A stretch of 64,000 bases of DNA from Chrysomallon squamiferum. Taxonomy: Eukaryota; Mollusca; Gastropoda; Neomphalida; Peltospiridae. Under the pieces are notes generated by a model that was given only the letters and a program-made list of their open reading frames with translations, made no database searches and was not told where the DNA came from. Positions 1-14,500 of the stretch are shown here, in pieces. The stretch lies in the NCBI GenBank assembly GCA_012295275.1, contig CM022676.1, forward strand, positions 1,420,510 through 1,484,509, given 5' to 3'. The number at the start of each line of letters is the position of its first letter. Position 1 is the first letter of the stretch. Position numbers and translations under genes: made by a program.

Positions 1-2040
1 TTTATGAAAATGAAAATTGATATAAATATTAATATCCTATTTCAATTGTTGATTTGTTCTGTCCTGTTTCTTTGTCTGTTTTGATGATATATATAATATT
101 ATTAATAAATGAATAGTTCTTATTATACCATCTGCTTTTATTATTTAAAATGTTTTGTAGCAGACATAAAGTGACATGCCAGTCAAAAACAGGTCTCAAT
201 TATGTCATTAGTTTCACACTATCAAAAAAATCTACCATGCATGAAAATAATTGAGACAAAGATGAAGTAAAAATGACACTAATTTCACTGTTCAGCAAGC
301 ATTATAATATTATTTTAGATGTCATAATATGTGGCAGTTTCAGCAGCTGGAAAATAATGAATGATCCTATTTCAATTGAGATTGTTAAAAAATATTGCCA
401 GATAATATATTCAATTGTTTTCAGTTGCACTCATAGCTCTCCAAGTAGAATTAAATTTAAATATGTATAATTAATTCTTATGTTTTCCTATAAAAAGCTT
501 TGGATACTATCACCGCTATTAACTATAATGATACATTTTTTATTGAGTGATCTTTAAAAAACTTTTCTGATGAATACATCAGCTTACTTCATCACAATCT
601 TGCAAAAGTTTCTGCCAGTAACTTGAAATAGCATATCAGTAATTTTTCTTTGATTTATTAGTAACAGAGGACCGTCTGCACTATTTATCTAATATTTATG
701 ATATTTTATTAAAGTTTTTATGCCTGCATAATAAAAAATATCAAAGTTTATAGTGTTCATATGACAGTGTTGCTATATTGTACTATGTGCACTAAAAAAG
801 GAATACCCTACACTATGTAAATGTTTAGATTTTTGATCATTTTCTGTTTTTCATAGCTTACAGTTACGCAGATCTTGTTTATGGAACTGGAAAATATAAT
901 TAAAAATATGGAGGAGTTTCTATATTAATATTAATTAACAAATTATGTTGAGAGTTATTAATAAAATATTGTTATTTTCATTAATTTTAAATTTTGTTGT
1001 ATAAACTCTGCTTCTGATAACTTGAGAATAAAAGACAAAGCATGCCTTTTCTTCTTTTTTAAATTTTTTATCAGCATATTTAAACTTGAGATTATTTTGT
1101 AATACAAGCACTGTTCATCAAAAATAAATTGAGACTGACCAAAAATAATATGATATTTACAGTGAAGAATATTGCTATAAGCACTGATAATTTTTTACAA
1201 GATGTAATGTTAATACCATCTGCACTATTTACCTTGTTTATTACCATTTTATTGTCTACATGTAGAATGTAGTCATATTTACTTCTGGTACTAGCATTTT
1301 ATATTATAGAAGAAGCCCAGAATGTTTAATAAATATGGAACATAGCTAACAAAATAGTGAATGAATAAAATATAACAAAATCTCAGTGTATTCACTAAAA
1401 ACAGTTCTATTAGCAGTAATTATAAAATTGGCATTCAATAAATTTGCAGAAAATTATTCATGCTATTAAATTATGATGTTTATAATAAAATTTCCTTTTT
1501 CTCCGTAACCTTTTACTGTGCAATGTCTCCAGCATCTCTCCCTTTGCTGATTACTGCATGATGTACATAATAAAATCACTGCCCCATTATGTAGTTTTTA
1601 TTAAAATAAAACCTCACGTTACTTTTTACTCTATTGCTAGTAACCAAATGATAAATACTGTTGTGTTATTCAAGATATCGGCAGAAATTTAGGTTAGGCT
1701 TTTAGGCAAGAAGTGAGAATTAATTACATAGTGATTCCTTTGAAAGTCCTTTTTATGTGAACATTTTTAGAGTGAAAGGGCTTTATCACTAGAAATTAAT
1801 GTGCTTTTCTGTTCCAAAACATATTAGAGTGATAATTACACATGCAGCGTAATTTCAAATGGTGCTATCTTCTTTAATTAACAAATATTGCAAAAACATG
1901 AGATACATTTTGTTATCTATCACAGTTTATGATTTATAATTACATCTTCTAGAGTCATAACAGTTACATTAAAAAGTTGAGATATATTAATGTGAGTAAT
2001 GTTGTATGAATGAATAAATTGAGTTTCAACTATAATAATG

Positions 2041-2077
<37 letters not shown>

Positions 2078-2564
2078 TGAGAACAATGAAAAGAAGACAT
2101 TTGGAATACTTCAAAGAGCTTTCTTGTGAATATTACAGATCTGACAAACTCAGTGATCTTGGAAATTTCATGACAGGAAAACTTGATTTTAATGACTAAA
2201 AAAACCATTTCTAGTTAGGATTCCATGGTAGACTGACAGCTGATACCCTGTGAGGATGTACGTTTCTCTACAGCAGCTGGTTTTTTTTTTTATCTTATTT
2301 AATTTGTTCCTTTCTCCTTTCATTTTCATATTTGAGTAAACATATTTGTCTGGTGATCTGTTTAGGTTTTGTTCTTTTTAAATTTTCATTGTTCAAAAAG
2401 AAATCCATTTAGGAAAAACCAACATATAAATAACAATAGCAATAAATAAAAATAAAAAAACATCAAGAACTATGAATATTAAAAGTATAACAAATTCAAA
2501 GTGAAAATATAATAATAATAATAATAATAATAAAATTCAAATAAAAATATAATAATAATAATAA

Positions 2565-2599
<35 letters not shown>

Positions 2600-3692
2600 A
2601 GATAACTGAATAAATATAGATTTTAATTTATTCTATTCCGTAAATCAATTTATCATTTAAGTGATGGTTTTTCAATAAAGCAAACAAGAGCTCTTTGTTT
2701 ATCGAAACAATTTGACGTCAGTTTTATGTATATGTAACAGGTGCTGCGCTCAATTCAAATTAAAAAAAAACAAGAAAAAAAAAACACATTTATTTAAATG
2801 AAGTAATCTAATACTGCTCTCTAGTGATGGAAATAGGTTTAGGAACCTGGGTAGGTGGAGGTTGGTAAAAAAAACCCAATGAAACTGTCAAATTACATGT
2901 GGATTATAAACATAAAAAAATAATGTATAAAGAAATATAATTTAATTTCAGGTGTTACTTATTATTATTTTTTTTTCACCTGTTTTAAATTATTACATTG
3001 GATAATTAATTACTTTATTTAACAGGAGCTAGTATCAAAAATTAATCTAGATAGCTGGTTTTTGTTTTTTTAAAGTCTGCTAAATAAATTGATTTTATAC
3101 TTTATTTGCTGAGATTTTTTCTATTTTATGCATTCATATACAGGCACATAAATGCACGCAGTCACATAACACACATACTAGACAAAACAAAACACAGAAA
3201 ATGACACATATACAAACATTACAATAAACAACAGAAAATACACGTTTTATCATGTTTTTATCATGAAATTCTGAATGCATTCACAGACCTATATCAGAAT
3301 ACTGGATAGAGTAGAAATTATCATCAGAAGTGTATTAATCATCATTTGTGTCATCTTTTATACAGAAAAGCATTTTTAAAATCATTTTCGTTGAAATTAT
3401 CATTCTTTGTGTCAGAAAATGTTTACAGAAATTATCTATATCAGACAATACTTAATGGCAAAGAAAACTTAACCTCTGTAATCAGGGAAAAAACTGGATA
3501 TATTATTAACAATACTGCTTTATTATCAGACAAAAGAAAATATTAATGTCTATACAAGAAAATACTGGATACAATATTAAGATAAGTTGGGCAAAAGAAA
3601 ATATGTCAGAAAATACTGAATTTATTATTAATAATGTTATGTTATCCCCATACAAACTGGACAAGAGAAAATACTATTCTCTCAGAATGTAC
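1..3692. other. AT-rich DNA without a supported gene
   Basis: No exon with convincing splice borders and protein-like composition was found on either strand. The stretch holds an ATT run near 2037-2078, AAT and AAAT runs near 2505-2600, and long A or T tracts. Short open frames here are low-complexity or AT-driven. A 3' part of the minus-strand gene seen at 3693-4964 could extend into it, but no terminal exon could be fixed. Confidence 0.6.
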
Positions 3693-4582
3693 CTGATAGA
3701 ACTGTAATTGAAAACAATATTCTTTCATCAGATAAGCTACACAATTGCTGCCATCAATTCTACCATCAGTGTACATGGGGTGAGCTAAATCTTCAGCTTG
3801 TCTTGCTTTCATCCTCTTCTCCACTTCTTGTCTGAGAAAACCATTTCAGTATTTAATATTAATTAGGTATTGGTTTGTATAGTTTGTTATATTTGCCTTT
3901 GTTTGTCACCCAGTAGCTGATATTTTTCATGCTGGGGTGGCCTTAAACATTTATTCATTCATTTGTATAGTTTGTAAAAACAATGGCTATCAAAAATCTC
4001 AGTTATTTAAAGATAAGCTTTCATTCCTGGCCATTTCACAAAAAGAATTGACATAATTTTATAAGCAAATGATACCAATGCATATAATTACAAATGAAAT
4101 GATTTTTTTTTTTCTGTGAGCCTTCCCATGAGCATCAAGGCAAAAAACAGCTCCTTAGTTTAAATCAGATGTAGAACAGACACACCTAGGTATCATAATT
4201 ATGCATTATGAACAGAGAAAGAGAATGAAAGAAAGTAAGAAAGTGAAAGAGAGAATCAGAAAGGCTAGGAGAAAATTAGAGATAAGTAAAAAGATTATGA
4301 CATCATGCCTGACTTTTGCCTCCAGTTCTGAACTTTAATGTTAATTCTTGACACTATGACTGGTCGTCCAAATATCTCAGCCTAGATAACAATAAACACG
4401 TTACAGAACCAGACATCAGTATCCATGCTATTATTTTAATAGTCATAGCTGTAATACAAGTAGTAATAATAAAAGTAATACATTATAATAACAATTGTAA
4501 ATAATAGTAATCAGTAATAATAATATTTTAATAATAGTAATAGTAGTAGTAATAAAAAAAGAAATATATAACACTAATAATA

Positions 4583-4622
<40 letters not shown>

Positions 4623-4964
4623 TGTTTAAATAATAATCACAATAAGCTATTATATTAACAATAAAATTCACAATTAAATAACAGAATTCCAAAAGAAGAA
4701 GAAAAGAATGAATGCCACTTTAATTTATTAACAATCAAGAATTATAAAAAAAAAAAAAAATCAAGAACAAAGAATAGAATTAAAATATCTACTTGGCTTT
4801 CTCTGAATTTTTCTCACTAGGACAGACATTTAATTAAAAAAAAAATATAAAAAAAATATAGAAAAACATATCTTCACCTTCATAAGAGCTATTTCCTCTA
4901 CAGTGCAGACTGCCTCCTCACTGGTGCGGGAAGTCGACAGATCTGTTTTGTTTAGTTTAGACAT
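3693..4964 (-). CDS. Unidentified minus-strand gene, two candidate exons
   Basis: Two exon candidates are seen. The upstream one, 4878-4964, starts with ATG, encodes 29 residues (MSKLNKTDLS, ending EEIALMK) and meets a GTGAAG donor. The second, 3693-3831, lies between a TTTTCTCAG acceptor and a GTACAT donor. It encodes 46 residues in one long frame, including QAEDLAHPMYTDGR and VAYLMKEYCFQLQFYQ. The composition is protein-like, not repeat-like. The phases do not join directly (0 out, then one base needed), so an exon is missing between them or they belong to different transcripts. They could be the 3' part of the LRR gene further along the same strand. I do not recognise the family. Confidence 0.45.
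4440..4625. repeat. Degenerate AAT/AGT triplet microsatellite
   Basis: Mixed AAT and AGT triplets, ending in an almost pure AAT run near 4575-4620. It lies between the two unidentified minus-strand exons. Confidence 0.9.
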
Positions 4965-5775
4965 ATCTAATTGGTTTGTAGTTCTGCACTGCAGTTATGA
5001 GACGCTGTTTTTTTAACAACGAGATGAGAGTAGGGCTTCCAAAACGTGAGCAGTGTGTAATGGAAGTCAAATTGCACCAAGTGGATGGTTACTGGCAAGC
5101 TCCAGCACGAAAACCCCAACACCACACCATCAATGCCTGAATCCGCTCTCTGAAAGATGAGCTGATGAACAACACACGGAGAACACAGATCACATAGGAA
5201 AACTTCTACACTGCGAGAACAAAATATGTTTTTGAACAACAAACTACAAATACAAATACTGTTATAACTAAAATTTATTTTAAAAATAATTCTATCTATG
5301 TAATATTCTTGCTATGGGAAAATGCATATAAAAGATCCCTTGCTGGGGTTTTTTTTGGGAACAAGTAGCGCATTCAGTGGGTTTCTTATTATTATCTCCA
5401 TGATCCTTAACCATATAATGTGATGCCAATATAATTAATTAATTAATTTATTAGTACTGTAATAGCAACAATGTAACCAGTGGTGTAACTAGCTCGATCA
5501 GTATAGAATTCCTATGGGATACTTGACACATAGGATCAAACCTCTTTAGTGGCCCCATTATGGTTTTGGTGTGTGTAAGTGTGTGTTTGACAGTGGAGGC
5601 TTTGAAGATGAATTCTATTTTGTATGGCTTGTTCATTTTATAATCATATTTAAAGAAATATTTATATATAAGACCATCTACTTTTAATATAATCAATATT
5701 TTTACTTCAGAAAATATAAAAGCTTTAAGGAATCTTGATAAATATATAATTTAATTTGTAACTACGTATATATAT

Positions 5776-7216
5776 AGTCTACCAAAAAAGAAATGCAAAA
5801 TGGTTGATTTCTTAGATAACTATTGTAAACTGACACATATCGATGTACAAACTATGAATATAATGACATTTGGTGATTTAAATGTACAGCTTTTGTTACA
5901 GTCGCCAAAAAGCAATAAATAAAGGCTATGATCATGTTTATTAGCCAAAACGTCCCCCATGCAAACCACGTTACCAGTGCATGTTCACGTGCAGCACATC
6001 AAACTTGAATATGAGGGTTATAAAAATGCAAGATTTTGGAATACTTCTGTTCATTATTTTTGTTCTGACCCAACATCAAACAAATGCCACAACTGAGTGA
6101 ACGCATCAAAACAACACCATTGGCCATTTACAAGCTGGCGAATCCTTCTTGGCCATAGCCCAGGTGTTCCATGTATCCCCAAGCACCATCTTGAGAATGT
6201 GGTATGGGTTCCAGCAACACCAAACAACACATGACTGTCCCAGATCAGGTAGACCACGTGAAACCACCAGGGCCCAGGCCCACTACATACGGGTACTTCA
6301 TCTACAGGAAAGAACCATAACAGCAACCTCTACTGCTTCAGGAATACCAGGTCTGCTTAGATTATCAGCTCAGACAGTGCGTAATCGTTTATGCGAGGCA
6401 GGTATTCGAGCCAGACGGCCTGTAAGAAGAGTGGTTTTGACTAAACAACATCATCGACTACAACATCAGTGGTGTCAAGTGCACAGAATCTGGCCTCAAT
6501 TACGATGGAAAACTATCTCGATTTCTGCTTCGTCGAGTTTACAGACATTGTGGTGAATGTTTTGCTGCAAACTGCATACAGGAAGCGGACAGATTTGGCT
6601 GTGGTAGTGTGATGGTGTGGGCAGCAATCTCATACACTGGCAGGACCAATCTGGTTCACATCCAAGGCAACTTAACGGCACAGAGATACCGAGATGAAAT
6701 TATGCAGCCACGTGTTGCTCCAATTATGAATATGGTAACACTGTATTCCAGCACGTCAATGCGAGTCCACATACAGCCAGACTCACTACAACATACACAA
6801 CAACATTCAGGTCCTGCCCTGGCCCTCTAAATATCCTGATCTAAACCCTATAGAGCATTTATGGGATGAGTTGGATAAACGACTGAGGCAGCACCAACCA
6901 CAGCCACAGAATTGTGCTCAGTTGGCATTATTACTACAGAGTGGGCCACCATTCCACAAGGTGTAATTCATAATGTCATTACTGCCATGGGAAGGATATG
7001 TCAGGCAGTTCTGGACTCCCATGGTGGGCACACAAGGTATTGATATTATACTGTTATAACCTTGAACTTTAACCTTTTCAATACAATATCATCAATATTA
7101 ATGAATTGCGAAAGTGTGTGTAAAATGTGAACATTCTGCTGCATTTTGTTGATCCATTTGATAGATATTCCCAATGTCAATAAAATCTACCTTTGCGTTT
7201 CTTTTTTGTAAGAGTA
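5776..7216 (+). mobile_element. Tc1/mariner DNA transposon, degenerate
   Basis: The ends carry imperfect inverted repeats next to TA-rich sequence: about 5776-5800 and, inverted, about 7190-7216, sharing the core AAAAAAGAAA followed by GCAAA. The interior encodes Tc1-type transposase pieces on the plus strand. Total size, about 1.44 kb, fits the family. It lies upstream of the LRR exons and appears inactive. Confidence 0.85.
6090..7041 (+). pseudogene. Tc1/mariner transposase, broken
   Basis: From 6149 the frame shows the N-terminal helix-turn-helix region (AIAQVFHVSPSTILRMW) and the linker typical of Tc1 enzymes (CPRSGRPRETT, later SAQTVRNRL and ARRPVRR). It stops at 6556. Further pieces follow in other frames: MVWAAISYTGRT and IQGNLTAQRYRDE from 6609, [10 protein letters not shown] near 6850, and HGGHTRY near 7020-7041. 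The family uses a DD34E catalytic triad. The segment around the first aspartate is shortened and frame-shifted, so no intact enzyme can be made. Confidence 0.85.
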
Positions 7217-7640
7217 TATACACACACACAAACACACATATATGTACTTATATATACATATATATATATACATACATATATACATATAAATATATATATA
7301 TAACAACTATATGTTTATATTTTTATTATCCTAATTCTTACATTTCATTTTTTTATTTTTCCTGTATTTGTATACTGTAACCTATTACACAACTGTTTGT
7401 GTTTTATAACTGTATTCTTGTCTGTTCTGTGTTTATAGCTGACTTTGGCAAATAAATAAACTAAACTGAAATTGTATTGTAGTAATAGTAGTAGTAATAG
7501 CTGCAGGTACAGTATCATCTCATTGTTACCTTTTGACTGTGTACACCATCAACCAGGTAAAACAGCATTTAAGAAGTACTGGGACATCAACAGATCATCA
7601 CTGGTACACTTCAGCTTGTCGACACAAATTTAAGATCATT
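7217..7640. other. AC/AT simple repeat and featureless DNA
   Basis: After the transposon end there is an AC and TATA-rich run (7211-7310), then AT-rich DNA up to the LRR-gene exon. No gene signal was seen. Confidence 0.6.
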
Positions 7641-8083
7641 AATACAAGTTGTTGACTTCATGGGCCATGATCTCTGCCTCCATGTCAAAGAGAGATTCAA
7701 GTTTCTGAATACTTGCATTGCGCGACAGTTGAATGCATACACAGTCCTTGCACAATGATCAGCTAGCTGGAGTGAAAGTGTGTTTATATGTGACAAGGAA
7801 ATATATTGTTCTTTACATTAAAAAGAAATGAATGTTTTAGAAATTAATGTAAAAGTTGAAATTAAAACTGGATTCAAAAGTGGAGATACATGTTAAATAT
7901 TGTAATGAGAAATGTTATTTCATGTTAATCATTTCGTATTTAATAATCTCTTGCTCTTTCGCTCTCTATCTTTCTGTATATGTAATACACACACACACAT
8001 CAGTAACTACATTTTTTGTTAACTTTATTGTTGTTCTTTTCTTTATAAATACATACATAGATTTTATTCAAACATCTATATTA

Positions 8084-8090
<7 letters not shown>

Positions 8091-8151
<61 letters not shown>
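8091..8151. repeat. (GA)n microsatellite
   Basis: Uninterrupted AG dinucleotide run of about 60 bases just downstream, on the minus strand, of the 8249-8365 exon. Confidence 0.98.
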
Positions 8152-8156
<5 letters not shown>

Positions 8157-8518
8157 AAGATATGGAGAACATAAAGAAACTTTATAGAGATATAGAAAGA
8201 GCTGTGAACTGTGATTAATTCACTACTACATACCATATAATCACTCACCATGACCTTTCAACATGGCTGCAATGTCAAGGACATCACCTAGTGACAGTGT
8301 CAGAAGGTGACTGTTTCCTTTATCTGTGAGAATGGCTGGACAATGCATCATATTACCCAGCATTCCTAGAGGAAGATAAATAAATAAATAAATGAGATAA
8401 CAAATTTCAATAAATATGAACCATATAAATGTTAAAAATAAAAAATAACTATAACTGTTTTCCAGGATGTCCTCCAAGTGCTGTCAGTTTAATCAGGAAG
8501 CTGTCTGCACCTTCAAAG

Positions 8519-8686
8519 TCCCCTTCCCCTTCCCTTCCCATTCCTTTTCCCCCTTTTTCCCTTCCCTCTCCTGTCCCGGAACCCATCCCTGGCGATCCCA
8601 GAGATCGGATCCGTGATAGGCGTGCCCGAACCTTGAATTGGACGTGGGCACGTAAAAAGAGTTATCCATCCATCCAACTAAGAAAC
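8519..8686 (+). repeat. 5' copy of a ~170-bp repeat flanking the LINE
   Basis: C-rich start, then GGCGATCCCAGAGATCGGAT and further sequence ending CATCCATCCAACTAAGAAAC. A nearly identical copy lies at 15899-16070, on the other side of the LINE, in the same orientation. This 5' copy is the start of the LINE leader. Confidence 0.9.
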
Positions 8687-9511
8687 GACAGATTAGCTCA
8701 GACGTTTCCGTAATCAGATTAGCTCAGCCACAGATTCGCTCACAGATTTTGAGAGATTAGGTCAGATCACTCGCCAAAAAACATCGTTGGATTACTCTTG
8801 TTTTATTCTCGCTACACTAGTTCACTTGTTTTGCCTGGGATTTCGTTTCATTCTTTTGTGCAGTTATCAGGAATATTTGTTCACTATTTTTTACTCGTAC
8901 TTTCATACTTGGGATTACGTGATCACTTATTTTTGTACCGTGTAAATGCGACGGAATCGAAAACCAACCAATCGTCTAACAGATCTCTGCTCATAAACCA
9001 TTGGCGTAGAACGAACCATCAATCAACCAATCGCCATCGAGAGATCTTCGGACACATTCCGACCAATCAACTTCGTAAAAAGAGTTCTCCATCCATCCAT
9101 GCGTTTCTTCGCACTTAGGAATCCATTTTCAATTTCGAACTTCGAACACTGACGAACAACCGACATCAAATTTGGTAAGAAACGGAATGCTATCCTCCTC
9201 CCAGCACGACACAATTCACTTTCCCAGCACAACATTTTAAATTCCCTCTTGTTACCTCCCTATTTAGTATTTCAACCTCAAACCCTCTCCCCCAGAGTCC
9301 TTGTTAATACTCCAACGCTCATTAATTGTCTATATATATCTGATCGTTATTTAAATGTTATAACGTTTTTTGATTACTAATTTAAATAAAAAGTATATTA
9401 AATTAACTAAAAAAAAAAAAAAAAAAAAAAAAGTTTTAACTGTATTAAAATATTAATTGTAATTATATTAAAAATAAAACAAGCAAGTTAACATAGTAAA
9501 CTAACCATACA

Positions 9512-11503
9512 ATGGCGGACACAACCAAACCAGTCGGAACATCCAATACCGAAGAGGGTTCCCCAAAAACTAGAGGTCAAACAGAAAGGGAACTCCCAGA
9601 CTTCTGTTCTCTCGGCCTCCCAGACGACAACGGAAACACATCTGACGGCTCACTAAACGACGTCATCTACGTGGGACTGGTACAGACGACACCTGACGGC
9701 TCTCCCTGCCCCGACCTGTCCACTCCCCCAGAATGTCCCCAAACCTGTAACTGGCCCACAAATGTCCCAACCGGACTGACCACCGTTCCGGAGTCCCCCC
9801 AGCCAAAAAATAAAAATAAAAAACGGAAAACCCACCCAACTGTCCCATCTCCCCCAGAACAGCTACCAGACAGCACAGCAAACCGATTTTCTACCCTGGA
9901 CATGCTCAACATCGCTGTCCCCCAACAGGGCTCCCATAAATCCCTCAAACTATCCGCCAGTCCTCCTAGACCCGCTAAGTCTCCAATCCCCGGGCTGAGG
10001 CGGGTATTGTTTAACAAAAAAAAACCCGACTCTATACGAAGCTATCTTCTTCCAACAGTCCGTCTCGCGACTGTTGGACGACACATTATTCCACACCCGG
10101 CTGTCTGATGAAATCACCTTCATCAGGGCCGAGTCGGACATCTCACTCACCAACCTGGGTACCAGCATGGAACTGATGCCCAACCCCATAAAGTGTCAAA
10201 ATGTGTGCGTCACACTCGCGAGGTGTACAGAGGAACCGCGAGAGAGGAGGGAACCCATCCACGTAAAAAAACCCTATACCCCCATCGAACTAGGCTACTG
10301 TCAAGACCAAAAGAGTAGCAAGGCAATCCATAAACAAATGGACCGGACGGCGGCCTACGGCACCTGGGGGGACTGAACCTTCACTGCAGAACCCCTAACC
10401 CAGGTAAACACCAAACCCCCAAAAAAGAAACAGAAACCATACACAGAAACAACAAAACAAACACCACACAAAAATGAATTTTTACAAGTAGCAACCAACA
10501 CAAACCCGACAATACCCAAACAAAAATACAAACATCGCCACAAAACAAATCCCCCAAAGCCCCCCCCAAATTGTCAAACAACACAGAGGAGTTTCCGCAC
10601 CTCACCCTCACACCAGGAAGAACCTGGCCCCGAGAGTTCTTTTACTCGAGCGTGCCACCAACTGCACGGGCAAAATCCATTCCACAACAACAAAACAACA
10701 TTCCACAACAACAAAACAACACCCCACAAAAAGACACTCAATACACAACAAAAACAGTTACAGAAACAGCTACACAAATCCTAAAAATAATAAAAGAAGA
10801 AAACCCAGAAGTGATGATTCAGACCATCACCATCTGGAGCAACGACTACTGGGATGTGCGTCTGTCTGCCACATCCGTTTCAAACACAAACAACTACAAC
10901 TGCTGACATTCGAAACACAACCCATCAAATGCGCCTAGTGTCAACGATGGGGACACAGTACGAAAAAAATGCAGGTCGTTGAGGGGACACCCAACGTCTT
11001 TCAGGTGTGGGGGCAGACACCCCAAGAAAACGCCAGACAACCCGTGCCGTCAACCCATCCAGTGCGCAAACTGCAACGGCCGACACTACACACACAGCCA
11101 CCTATGCGCGGCCTACCACAACGCACTGAAACACCTGGAGGCCAAAAACACACACACAGCTAGCCCCCATCACTCATCAGCCACGCACTCATACACACCA
11201 GCCCCCACGACAGACGCAAAACAAGGACAAATAGGCACAATAACCAACAAAGACAGCCCAGTGACAGCCCTCCAACTACTCAGGGTTGTCACTGGCCTAT
11301 TCCTAGACGGATCCCTGCGGACCCCCAACCCCAACCCCAACTCCAATAGATCGGTTGCAGACATAAAGAAAGCCACTGTGGCAGCATGTCAAACCCTACA
11401 ACACCACCTGGGAATACCGCTGGAACTAGAGACTGTGCTCCCACACTCAATCAACTATTACCAAAACAACATCAACACCGAGAACACTAAACAAATAAAG
11501 TAA
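9512..11503 (+). pseudogene. LINE ORF1 (Gag-like), frameshifted
   Basis: The ATG at 9512 opens a 198-codon frame rich in Pro, Ser and Thr (MADTTKPVGTSNTEEG). Coding continues in other frames through about 10376, 10571-10906 and 10979-11503. Zinc-knuckle residues are visible near 10930-11110 (CQRWGHSTKKC broken by a stop and a shift; then CANCNGRHYTHSHLC). Such proteins bind RNA and package the element's transcript. Several breaks separate the pieces. Confidence 0.8.
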
Positions 11504-11566
11504 ATACAATCAAAATACACGCAACAGAACCAATCTCCAAGGCTACCAAACTCCGTCACACCACAC

Positions 11567-14500
11567 ATGGGAGACAAACAAAACATTAAACGTAAACAAG
11601 CCAAAGGCCTTAACATCCTACAGTGGAATGCCAAAGGCCTCAAAACAGGAGGTCATGGCGAAGAACTCAAACACTACCTAACTAATTCTAATATACAGAT
11701 AGACATAATATACAAGAAACCTGGATCACCAACACACAAACACGGAAGAATCAACTCTTCCAAAACTTTAACATTCCAGGTTTCTATGGTTTCTTTCACA
11801 ACACTAATTGCACCACGAGAGGAGGAGTGGCGACTTTTGTCAGAAATGAGCTATCCTACTCACGTATCACACTAACCAACCACCACATCAACATAGAGAC
11901 ACTTGGAATATCAATACATGGCCAGGATGAGGACATTAACATTTTTAACTATTACACCCACCCAGGCAAAAATCAATACAACATAACACTCGAACACTAC
12001 ACTAAAAGCATTCCCTCTAAATATATCGACAACTCCATCATACTAGGGGACTTCAACAGCAAAAACCACCTATGGGGATCCTCTAGTACAGGCAAACAGG
12101 GAATCATCGTCGAAAAATTTATGGATCTTAACAAACATATGTCTGAACGATGGCACGCCAACCTTCCTATCAGACATACACAACACCTGGTCATGCATTG
12201 ATATCTCAACAGTGTCTGAAAAAATAGCCTCTAAATGTGAATGGACAGTCCTTAACAATCTCAACAGCGATCACCTACCAATACTCATCGCATACAACAC
12301 ACAAAATAACTGGAAAGAGGTACCAATAAACAAACACAAATGGAACTTCACGAAAGCCAACTGGACTGAATTTAAAAAACAATGTCTGGAAACAGATCCC
12401 AAACTCATTCGAAGCAATAATATCGACACTTTTAACCAAAATTTAACTGACAGAATAACATTGCCTAAAAACTATTCCAATTTCTAACTATAAATACAAA
12501 AATAATTCAGTCCCTTGGTGGAGTGAAGAACTAAAACTCCTCACAAAGGCACGCAACAAACATCGCAAAACATACCAAAAAAATAACTCAGCAACCAACC
12601 TCGCAAACCTCAAAATCAGTAAAAACAAAGTCTCACAAGCCATGCTACATGCAAAAAAAGAATCATGGAAAACCTTCTGCACCTCTATCAACATCAACAC
12701 ATCTAGTAAGGAAATTTGGGCAAAAATCAAACGCATACAAGGGAAACCAATTAACAAGAACACACTACTAGTCCGAAACAAAAACCTCCATACAAACAAA
12801 GAGAAGGCCGCTGCTCTGGGAGATGTCTTTAAACACAACTCGAGTACAAACAACTTTCCCCCCAAATTACGAAAAATTTAAAATAAACTAGAAACAGTCA
12901 ACAAAATCCCACCTGACTCAAAAACCTCAGGAACGAAATACAATATTCCCTTCACACTCCAAGAAATGACAGCGGCCTTCTCCGACCGTAAAGGAACAGC
13001 CCCCGGGCCAGACAAATTCTCCTACCCTTTCTTTCAAAACATGCCCACAGACATGTTAAATCTATTTCTGGAACTCTATAACACTATCTGGAAGGAAGGA
13101 TACCTTCCCCTCAAATGGAAGCATGCTGAAGTCTTCAGCCTTCCAAAACAGGGTAAGGACCTTTCCAACCGCTCCAACTATCGTCCTATCTCACTAACGT
13201 CCTGTGTCTGCAAAACCATGGAGGCTATGGTCAACAAACGCCTAACACACTTTCTGGAAAAAAAAAAAAACTAATTTCGACCTTTCAAAGTGGCTTCAGA
13301 AAGAACCACTCCACAAGCGACCACATAACCAGACTACAGTCTGAAATATCCGAATCTTTATTTACTGGACAAAAAGTGGTAGGAGTGTTTGTTGACATAG
13401 AAAAAGCCTATGATATGGTCTGGAGACATGGTCTTCTAATCAAAGTCTACAACATGGGCATAAGAGGCCCTATGTTCGGCTTTATAAAAGCATTCTTGCA
13501 AAACAGATCCTTTACGGTCAATGTAGACGAAAACTTCTCAGACAGCTTGGATTTGGAGAATGGGATCCCCCAGGGTTCAGTTATCGCCCCTACTCTTTCT
13601 AGCATTTTTATTAATGACCTAGCACATAATCTAGCCACTAACTCGAAAACCGCAACTAAGCTTAGTATAGGACTATTTGCGGATGATACAGCCTTTTGGC
13701 GTGCTGGAAACTGTCTTAAACAAATCGAAACAGATATGCAAAAAGACTTAAATAACTTACAAAAATGGGCTGAAACCTGGGGAGTCACTATCTCCCAATC
13801 CAAGACTGTCGCCATAACCTCTGGGAGACAAGCTAACACTAAACACAATAAAATAGACCTACATTACAACAACACAAAAATCCCACAAGTAAACGCAGTC
13901 AAATTCCTGGGAGTCACCTTCGACAGGTGCCTTACCTTCAAACAACACATCACCAACACAATCAACACATGCACAAAATACATGAACTTACTGAAAGTGC
14001 TTTCGAACGCCAAATGGGGAGCTGACAGAAAATCTCTCTTGATGGTGTTCGAAGCACTAGTAGTGTCAAGACTCCAGTATGGGTCCCAGGCGTTCAGCGG
14101 TATGTCTGAATACCAACTAAAACGGCTAGACACGGTCTACAACAAGGCACTCAGAATTGTTGCCAGGGTGTTCCCAGGCACACCGACGGACAGTCTGTGG
14201 AACTGAACATGCTGCCGCTGCGAATCCGACGCAGCACACAGTGTCTCAAACACTGGTTCAAAATCAAAAACCTAATCCCCACCCATCCAATAAACACAAT
14301 AATCCCAAACAAACCCATCAACGACAGAGAAACAACGAAAACAAAAGACTAACCTACTGGACCTAGAACTTGAAAACAACCCTTCACCCTTAGAACCCCC
14401 ATGGACAATGAAACAACTAGACATACCTCTAACGCTTAGACAGGAAGTATCGAAGACGGAACACGACCCATTTAAAAACGTAATTTTTAGAGCAGCATTA

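Noticed and set aside
2209-2283. Possible terminal exon of the minus-strand gene (AAVEKRTSSQGIS)
   Set aside because: An acceptor-like CCAG exists, but the phase does not fit the 3693-3831 exon and no family supports it.
8455-8515. Possible extra LRR-gene exon on the minus strand (ADSFLIKLTALGGHPGK)
   Set aside because: Protein-like but without a donor or acceptor that fits, and it abuts the LINE start; too short to support.
8429-8713. Matching Pro-rich open frames at 8429-8713 and 15705-16157
   Set aside because: Both come from the C-rich 170-bp repeat of the LINE leader; no sign of selection on the protein.
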